Of a stretch of DNA of 46,548 nt, positions 42,163 to 46,548 are shown in pieces. The stretch comes from Clostridia bacterium (lineage in GTDB: Bacteria; Bacillota; Clostridia; Oscillospirales; Acutalibacteraceae), in assembly GCA_017471765.1 (NCBI GenBank), contig JAFURT010000035.1, positions 1-46,548 of the forward strand, read 5' to 3'. Each line of letters opens with the position of its first letter. Position 1 is the first letter of the stretch. The notes under the pieces are model-generated. The model saw nothing but the letters and a program-made list of their open reading frames with translations. It was not told the DNA's origin and ran no database searches. The position numbers and the translations under genes are program-made.

Positions 42163-42191
42163 ATCATACCAGATTTGCACCCATATTGCAA
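42163..42191 (-). promoter_or_regulatory. Promoter of the HAD phosphatase gene
   Basis: TTGCAA (42186-42191) and TATGAT (42163-42168) on the minus strand have a 17-base spacer, divergent from the MFS promoter. Confidence 0.65.
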
Positions 42192-42216
42192 GGTTTGCCG
42201 GAAAGAAAAGGATTTC

Positions 42217-42245
42217 TTGCTATTTTTAACCGTTCGTGTTATACT
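42217..42245 (+). promoter_or_regulatory. Promoter of the MFS-GDPD pair
   Basis: TTGCTA (42217-42222) and TATACT (42240-42245) have a 17-base spacer. Confidence 0.65.
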
Positions 42246-42284
42246 AACATTTAGTTATATTTCTACCGGAAACGAGGAATGAAT

Positions 42285-43874
42285 ATGAAACTGAATTATC
42301 GCCGCACCATCTTCGTTGGTTTTGCTTTTTTTCTGATTTGCGCCTTCTGGCAAGCTTACGACAACATCATTGCTCTCACCCTGACCAATAAGTTTGGCAT
42401 GCCCCAAACCTATTCCGGCATCATCATGGCCTTTGATAATATCCTGGCCTTATTTATGCTCCCATTGTTCGGCGCACTTTCCGATAAATGCCACACTAAA
42501 ATCGGAAAACGAACCCCCTTCATCGTGATTGGCACCATTTTGGCCGCCGTCGCCTTTGTCGCCCTGTCCTTTGTGGACACGATGCAGTTGACCAACATCC
42601 GCAATGTGAAGGATATCGACAGTGAGTCCTCTCTGGCGGTTTTGTATGACTACGATTATGGCAACACAGTGCTGAGGGATACCAATGGCAATGCGTTTGT
42701 CATTCAGGAAAAATTTGACCGTGACACCTTCCTTTCCATCCGTACCGACACGGTGTGGGACAAGGACGGCAACGACGTTACCGGCGATACCACCTACACC
42801 GGACAGCGTATCAGCCCCTACTCCGAATATGTAGCTCCTGCCCGCCAGGCCTATGCATGGAAAGCCACCCTAGCCAACCCCTCTACGGTCATTTTCTTTG
42901 TGGGACTGCTGTTGATTGTGCTGGTGGCTATGTCCATCTTCCGCTCCCCTGCCGTAGCCTTGATGCCCGACGTAACCCCTAAGCCGCTCCGTAGCAAGGG
43001 CAACGCCGTCATCAATTTGATGGGCTCTGCCGGAGGTGTCTTCGTGCTGGTGCTGGGCATGGTCATGGGCACCGGCAACGCGAAGAACGGCCTGATGAAC
43101 TACACCGTCTTTTTCAGCATCGTAGCCGCATTGATGCTGATTTCGCTGGTCATCTTCCTGCTGACTGTCAAGGAAAACCGCTTTGTCCAGGAGATGGAGG
43201 AGCAATCCAGGCGCTTCGGTATTGACGAGTCCACCGGGAACGATACTGTCGGCGACCGCAAGCTGACTCGCAGTGAAATTTTCTCTCTGCTACTCATCCT
43301 CGCCTCTGTGGCCCTGTGGTATATGGGCTATAACGCCGTCACCTCTAAGTACTCTGTCTATGCCTCCAACATCCTGCAAAAGGATTACAACATGACGCTT
43401 ATCATCGCGCAGGCGGCAGCTATCATCGCCTACCTGCCGGTGGGTATGCTCTCCTCTAAACTTGGGCGCAAAAAGTGCATCCTGGCCGGTGTGTTGATTT
43501 TGGGTGTTGCCTTCGGGGCCGCCTACTTTGTCGGTCCCACCACGCCGGTGCTCCTGATGAACGTCCTCTTCGCCCTGGCCGGTATCGGCTGGGCCACCAT
43601 TAATGTCAACTCCTTCCCCATGGTGGTTGAGCTGGCTAAAGGTGGCAACGTGGGTAAATACACCGGTTACTACTACACGGCTTCGATGGCGGCACAAGTG
43701 CTCACCCCCTTCCTAAGCGGTATCTTGATGGACAATATCGGCATGACCTCTCTGTTCCTCTACGCCACCGTTTTCGTAGCAGGCTCCTTCGTGACGATGC
43801 TGTTTGTAAAGCACGGCGATTCTATTGCCGCCCCCAAGACTTCTGTACTGGAAAATTTTGATGTTGAGGATTAA
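42285..43874 (+). CDS. MFS transporter (SLC45/GPH-like sugar family)
   Basis: This 529-residue transporter has about 12 hydrophobic segments. The first half shows FAFFLICAFWQAYDNIIAL and then LFGALSDKCHTKIGKRTPFI, the cytoplasmic loop motif of sugar-type MFS proteins. RSPAVALMPDVTPKPLRSKG, with NAVINLMGS, is typical of the SLC45-like group. A soluble, Asp-rich insertion of about 90 residues lies between the third and fourth segments (about 105-195), predicted outside the cell. The substrate is unknown. The ATG at 42285 is preferred (GAGGA six bases upstream) to the ATG at 42279, which abuts it. The downstream phosphodiesterase is coupled. Confidence 0.87.
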   Translation: MKLNYRRTIFVGFAFFLICAFWQAYDNIIALTLTNKFGMPQTYSGIIMAFDNILALFMLPLFGALSDKCHTKIGKRTPFIVIGTILAAVAFVALSFVDTMQLTNIRNVKDIDSESSLAVLYDYDYGNTVLRDTNGNAFVIQEKFDRDTFLSIRTDTVWDKDGNDVTGDTTYTGQRISPYSEYVAPARQAYAWKATLANPSTVIFFVGLLLIVLVAMSIFRSPAVALMPDVTPKPLRSKGNAVINLMGSAGGVFVLVLGMVMGTGNAKNGLMNYTVFFSIVAALMLISLVIFLLTVKENRFVQEMEEQSRRFGIDESTGNDTVGDRKLTRSEIFSLLLILASVALWYMGYNAVTSKYSVYASNILQKDYNMTLIIAQAAAIIAYLPVGMLSSKLGRKKCILAGVLILGVAFGAAYFVGPTTPVLLMNVLFALAGIGWATINVNSFPMVVELAKGGNVGKYTGYYYTASMAAQVLTPFLSGILMDNIGMTSLFLYATVFVAGSFVTMLFVKHGDSIAAPKTSVLENFDVED

Positions 43875-43875
43875 T

Positions 43876-44721
43876 ATGTGGATTGTATATGTGTTACCGG
43901 GCATTGCCGTTTTGGCTGTATTAATGACCCTCTTGCTCCTGAAGCCGGGAAAGCGCCGTCCCACCACGCCAGCTTCCCCGGTGCCCTTTGCTCACCGGGG
44001 CTTACATAGTGGAGACAGCCGTATACCGGAAAATTCCCTGGCGGCTTTCCGACAGGCCGCACAGAAGGGGTTTGCGGTAGAGCTGGATATTCAGCTCACC
44101 GCCGATGGGCAGGTAGTGGTGTTCCACGATGCTACCCTGATGAGACTGTGCCAGATAGACAGCCGGGTGGACGCACTCACCTACGAAGAACTGAAGCAGT
44201 ATCCTCTGCTGGGTAGCGACCAGCACATCCCCTTGCTCAGCCAGGTGCTGGAGGTGCTGGACGGCGTACCGCTGTTGTGTGAATTCAAGTCCATGCGCTC
44301 CTTTACGGACACCCGCATCTGTTCGGCGGCCTGGCCCCTGCTGGCCAGTTACAAGGGGCCGGTGTGGATCGAGTCCTTCAACCCCCTTCTGGTGCGTTGG
44401 TTCAAGCGCAACCACCCCCAGGTGATGCGAGGCATCCTGTCTATGCGTTTTAAAAAGGACAATAAAGAAGTCACCCCCCTGCAAGGAAAACTGCTCACCG
44501 CCCTGTTAACCAACGCTCTGACTAAGCCGGACTTTATCGCCTATCAGTTATCTGACCACCGGGAACACGCTTTCCGTCTGTGTCGGTGGCTGTACCGACC
44601 ACTGACACTTGCCTGGACCGTCCGTAGCCCCGAAGAAGAACAGGAAGCCAAAAATGCAGGCTTCGATGGGGTGATTTTCGAGGGATTTCTGCCGGAAGAA
44701 AAAAAGTTTGAAAATTTCTGA
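43876..44721 (+). CDS. Membrane-anchored glycerophosphodiester phosphodiesterase family protein
   Basis: In this 281-residue protein a single N-terminal membrane helix (IVYVLPGIAVLAVLMTLLLL) leads to a GDPD TIM-barrel domain. The domain has AHRGLHSGDSRIPENSLAAF with catalytic His-Arg and Glu, VELDIQLTADGQVVVFHDATL with the metal Glu/Asp and second His, and LLCEFKSM. These are the residues needed for cleavage of glycerophosphodiesters. The anchor orientation would put the domain outside the cytosol. The ATG lies six bases after GAGG at the MFS stop, so both are in one operon. Confidence 0.88.
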   Translation: MWIVYVLPGIAVLAVLMTLLLLKPGKRRPTTPASPVPFAHRGLHSGDSRIPENSLAAFRQAAQKGFAVELDIQLTADGQVVVFHDATLMRLCQIDSRVDALTYEELKQYPLLGSDQHIPLLSQVLEVLDGVPLLCEFKSMRSFTDTRICSAAWPLLASYKGPVWIESFNPLLVRWFKRNHPQVMRGILSMRFKKDNKEVTPLQGKLLTALLTNALTKPDFIAYQLSDHREHAFRLCRWLYRPLTLAWTVRSPEEEQEAKNAGFDGVIFEGFLPEEKKFENF

Positions 44722-44740
44722 AAAAAGTTTGAAAAACCTA

Positions 44741-44769
44741 TTGACAAACCGATTTGCCTGCTGTATAAT
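44741..44769 (+). promoter_or_regulatory. Promoter of tRNA-Leu(CAG)
   Basis: A fully consensus TTGACA (44741-44746) and TATAAT (44764-44769) have a 17-base spacer, about 43 bases before the tRNA. Confidence 0.9.
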
Positions 44770-44812
44770 ACAACACGTTCCGAGGGAACACCCGGGAACG
44801 AAAACAGAATAT

Positions 44813-44899
44813 GCGGGCATGGCGGAACTGGCAGACGCGTATGATTCAGGTTCATATCGGAGCAATTCGGTGGAGGTTCAAGTCCTCTTGCCCGCACCA
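44813..44899 (+). tRNA. tRNA-Leu (anticodon CAG)
   Basis: This 87-base class II tRNA has acceptor GCGGGCA paired near TGCCCGC, anticodon stem TATGA/TCATA with loop TTCAGGT (anticodon CAG), a long variable arm, T-arm with GGTTCAAGTCC, and encoded CCA at 44897-44899. Confidence 0.95.
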
Positions 44900-44937
44900 A
44901 AAATCGACATTCTTCGACAGAAGGATGTCGATTTTTA
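44900..44937 (+). terminator. Terminator of tRNA-Leu(CAG)
   Basis: AAAATCGACAT pairs with ATGTCGATTTT, extended by CTTC-GACA-GAAG, and is followed by more T residues. Confidence 0.85.
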
Positions 44938-44944
44938 CTTTTTA

Positions 44945-45022
44945 CCTCTTCACTCTTCACTTTTCACTTTTCGCCGCGGTCGATTTTTGGCAAGTAATAA
45001 GTAATAGTGAATAGTGAAGAGG
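44945..45022. repeat. TTCACT/AGTGAA inverted repeat
   Basis: CCTCTTCACTCTTCACTTTT (44945-44964) and, about 35 bases on, GTAATAGTGAATAGTGAAGAGG-type sequence at 45001-45022 are imperfect inverted repeats. Each arm contains shorter direct TTCACT or AGTGAA units. It occupies the same position, between a tRNA terminator and the promoter of a four-helix-bundle gene, as the GTGAAAT array at 1031-1211. Confidence 0.65.
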
Positions 45023-45039
45023 TTTTATTTGGCTTCGCC

Positions 45040-45068
45040 TTGCTTTTTTAATTTATACAAAGTATAAT
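45040..45068 (+). promoter_or_regulatory. Promoter of the second four-helix-bundle gene pair
   Basis: TTGCTT (45040-45045) and TATAAT (45063-45068) have a 17-base spacer. Confidence 0.6.
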
Positions 45069-45090
45069 AAAAATGTGAGGTGGTTTTGAT

Positions 45091-45438
45091 ATGACCGAAA
45101 GTCCTTTGATAATAAAATCGAAAGCCTTTGCGCTTGATGTGATTAAAGTTTGTAAGGAATTAAGAATGGCGAAATGTGAAAGTGCACTTATAAATCAATT
45201 TTTGCGTTCAGGAACAAGTATTGGTGCAAATATCCGAGAGGCTTTTTACGCACACGGCAAGGCTGATTTTATTGCAAAGTTACAGATTGCTTTAAAAGAA
45301 TGTTCTGAAACAGAATACTGGCTTGAATTACTTTTAGAAAGTGGCTATTACACTAATAAAAATACGCTTGAGAGTTGTATAGAAATTAAACGCATTTTAA
45401 TTGCATCTATTAACACCGCGAAGGAGAAAAACAAATGA
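45091..45438 (+). CDS. Four-helix-bundle protein (23S rRNA IVS / bAvd-like), second copy
   Basis: This 115-residue protein has the same length and core as the product of 630-977. It shares TSIGANI-EA, KADF-AK-QIALKEC and ETEYWLEL, and the same C-terminal IASINTAK tail. Differences concentrate at the N-terminus and in the loop before the last helix. GAGGTGG lies seven bases before the ATG. The stop overlaps the next start (ATGA), and the 3' end encodes an AAGGAG site for it, so coupling to a small partner is retained although the partner is unrelated to that of the first copy. The gene is AT-rich. No reverse transcriptase is nearby. Confidence 0.88.
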   Translation: MTESPLIIKSKAFALDVIKVCKELRMAKCESALINQFLRSGTSIGANIREAFYAHGKADFIAKLQIALKECSETEYWLELLLESGYYTNKNTLESCIEIKRILIASINTAKEKNK

Positions 45439-45764
45439 ACAAATGGCTTGTTGAAGATTGGGCTTTCGATGTAGAAGTAATTGACGGCGAAGCAAGGAAT
45501 TGCAGACTTGGATTAGAAAAGGGAGATATTTTTCACTTTGAATACGAAACTCCTCAAAATTTTTGCCCTCGTGCTTTAGCAGAAATTTTTACTTGGTGTG
45601 AAGTTATTCGTTGTGGCGGCGATTTTACATACAGAGGTAAAGAAAAATATAAAATGGAAATTCCTTGCCCGTGCCATTGTTTACAATTTTGCCTTACCGC
45701 AGTTCCTATAAATAGGGATGAAAACGGAAACTATATTAATAATAGTATGAAAACTAAAAAATGA
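45435..45764 (+). CDS. TIGR04076-type small protein, partner of four-helix-bundle gene
   Basis: This 109-residue protein matches the pattern of the TIGR04076 family of small uncharacterised proteins. It has a short strand-rich start (FDVEVIDGEARNCRLGLEKGD), then FEYETPQNFCPRALAEIF, a Gly-rich RCGGDFTYRGKE, and a C-terminal CPC-HCLQFCL Cys cluster. The Cys pattern could bind a metal but this is not shown. AAGGAG lies eight bases before the ATG. A terminator (45833-45870) follows. The corresponding position behind the other four-helix-bundle gene holds an unrelated protein. Confidence 0.78.
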   Translation: MNKWLVEDWAFDVEVIDGEARNCRLGLEKGDIFHFEYETPQNFCPRALAEIFTWCEVIRCGGDFTYRGKEKYKMEIPCPCHCLQFCLTAVPINRDENGNYINNSMKTKK

Positions 45765-45832
45765 ATTACGAGAGTTCAAATCTATACTACAATCCGCCGT
45801 AAATATCTTTTTTGTAGCCCATACACAAAATC

Positions 45833-45870
45833 CTGTCGACTTAAGGGGCGTGTTCTTAAGGACAGTTTTT
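45833..45870 (+). terminator. Terminator of the second four-helix-bundle gene pair
   Basis: CTGTC and CTTAAG pair with CTTAAG and GACAG, with a GA bulge, and TTTTT follows. The inner arms are the same palindromic hexamer. Confidence 0.75.
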
Positions 45871-45903
45871 GAAATTTAATAAAATACGTTACCTACTGAC
45901 AGG

Positions 45904-45946
45904 AAAAAGGATAGAGAAAGCAAAGTGCAATCTCTATCCTTTTTTC
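45904..45946. terminator. Bidirectional terminator before the TPR gene
   Basis: AAAAAGGATAGAG pairs with CTCTATCCTTTTT around a 16-base loop, between the plus-strand four-helix-bundle pair and the convergent TPR gene. Serving the TPR gene is the likelier role, since the pair has its own terminator. Confidence 0.75.
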
Positions 45947-45957
45947 TTGACAAGTAC

Positions 45958-45979
45958 TGCATTTGTAGACACAAATGCA
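45958..45979. repeat. Short perfect hairpin
   Basis: TGCATTTGT-AGAC-ACAAATGCA is a nine-bp perfect stem just downstream of the TPR gene's stop. It lacks a U-tract of its own. Confidence 0.5.
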
Positions 45980-45996
45980 AAAACAAGGTTATTGTT

Positions 45997-46548
45997 TTAT
46001 TTTATCTTATCTTCAATCTCTTTCGCATATCCTAAAGCTTGCTCCGCTTCAACATCATATCCGTTTTTGCGATGAATATCTGCAATCTCTAAATATACCT
46101 GATATGCTTCTTTGAATTTTTCGAGTTTTCGATAGCACAGCGCGATATCATATTTTTCGTCGCAGAAATATGTTCCGATTTCTCCTGCCTTTTCGAACCA
46201 TACGATTGCCTCATTGTAATTTCCCATGCGGTAGTAGATATCACCCATGCTGATACACAGTTCCCAATTATCCGGGAATTTCCGTAGAGCCTCCGCACAA
46301 ACGGTAAGCGCTTTTTCGTATTGATGCGCGTTCTCGTATGCTTCAATCAATAAGAACCATTCACGCTCGTCAAGATTGCCGCCCGCTTCATCCATTGCGA
46401 GTTGCAACTCTGACAAAATTTCTTCGCCCTTACCCATGGAAAAGAGCATATTCATTTTCATAGATGCCGCTCTTCTGTAAGGCAAACAATTTTTGTCCGA
46501 TTTATCGGCTAAGACTTCGTCAAAGTATTTGAGTGCTTCATCTCTGCA
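45997..46548 (-). CDS. Tetratricopeptide-repeat protein, truncated by the window edge
   Basis: The frame is open from the right edge to a stop at 45997, giving at least 183 residues with no start in the window. An in-frame TTG at 46485 is not a real start because coding continues upstream (EALKYFDEVLADKSDK). TPR-like helix pairs are visible, such as EWFLLIEAYENAHQYEKAL, ELCISMGDIYYRMGNYNEA, and YDIALCYRKLEKFKEAYQ. No transmembrane segment is seen in this part. Such proteins mediate protein contacts. The partners are unknown. It is AT-rich like its neighbours. Confidence 0.8.
   Translation of the reverse strand, partial: CRDEALKYFDEVLADKSDKNCLPYRRAASMKMNMLFSMGKGEEILSELQLAMDEAGGNLDEREWFLLIEAYENAHQYEKALTVCAEALRKFPDNWELCISMGDIYYRMGNYNEAIVWFEKAGEIGTYFCDEKYDIALCYRKLEKFKEAYQVYLEIADIHRKNGYDVEAEQALGYAKEIEDKIK

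Noticed and set aside
44708-45004. A 98-codon plus-strand frame over tRNA-Leu(CAG)
   Set aside because: It reads through the tRNA and its terminator. No ribosome site or homologous motif is seen.
46486-46548. The TPR gene starting at the TTG at 46485
   Set aside because: The frame stays open to the window edge with TPR-like coding sequence, so the true start lies outside.

Overview
The window looks like core chromosome of an anaerobic Gram-positive bacterium of class Clostridia, probably a gut Oscillospirales/Ruminococcaceae-type organism. This rests on a pyruvate:ferredoxin oxidoreductase, a HemZ-type oxidase, the recJ-rel-dtd-hemZ and mreBCD-PBP2-minD gene strings, consistent GGAGG ribosome sites, and strong TTGACA/TATAAT promoters. 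I cannot name a genus from sequence alone. Most of the window is dense, fairly GC-rich housekeeping DNA on the minus strand. Both ends, and a short stretch near 11-12 kb, are visibly more AT-rich and hold small orphan genes.

Layout. 1-1323: arrays of small palindromes, an orphan gene coupled to a four-helix-bundle gene, and tRNA-Gln. 1427-10800 (minus): one nine-gene operon encoding the whole shikimate pathway plus the Phe and Tyr branches (aminotransferase, pheA, aroB, aroC, fused aroE-aroK, aroQ, aroA, tyrA, DAHP synthase). Its leader encodes a short peptide starting MFFTAYYYFF, followed by an intrinsic terminator, which is a ribosome-mediated Phe/Tyr attenuator by every visible criterion. 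10842-12100: an orphan gene, tRNA-Leu(UAA) and a small zinc-ribbon gene. 12149-19824: tex with a membrane zinc-ribbon protein, a phosphopantetheinyl transferase, an apparently cytosolic metzincin-like protease with a small partner, a flippase, a TtcA-like protein and another zinc-ribbon protein. 19893-26789: recJ-rel-dtd-MBL-hemZ operon. 26822-31324: minD-mgsA-hisS-aspS. 31354-37698: dusB-maf, then mreB-mreC-mreD-PBP2. 37727-41429: PFOR. 41444-44721: HAD phosphatase, divergent MFS transporter and GDPD phosphodiesterase. 44741-46548: tRNA-Leu(CAG), a second four-helix-bundle gene coupled to a TIGR04076-type gene, and a truncated TPR gene.

Two signals stand out. The first is the leader-peptide attenuator on the aromatic operon, a regulatory solution I would not expect in a Firmicute, where T-box or TRAP control is usual. 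The second is a recurring module: a tRNA gene, then palindromic GTGAA/TTCAC repeats, then a promoter, then a four-helix-bundle gene whose stop overlaps (ATGA) the start of a different small partner gene. It occurs at both ends of the window, with closely similar helical-bundle proteins but unrelated partners. The third tRNA in the window also has a strong hairpin and an AT-rich orphan gene directly downstream.
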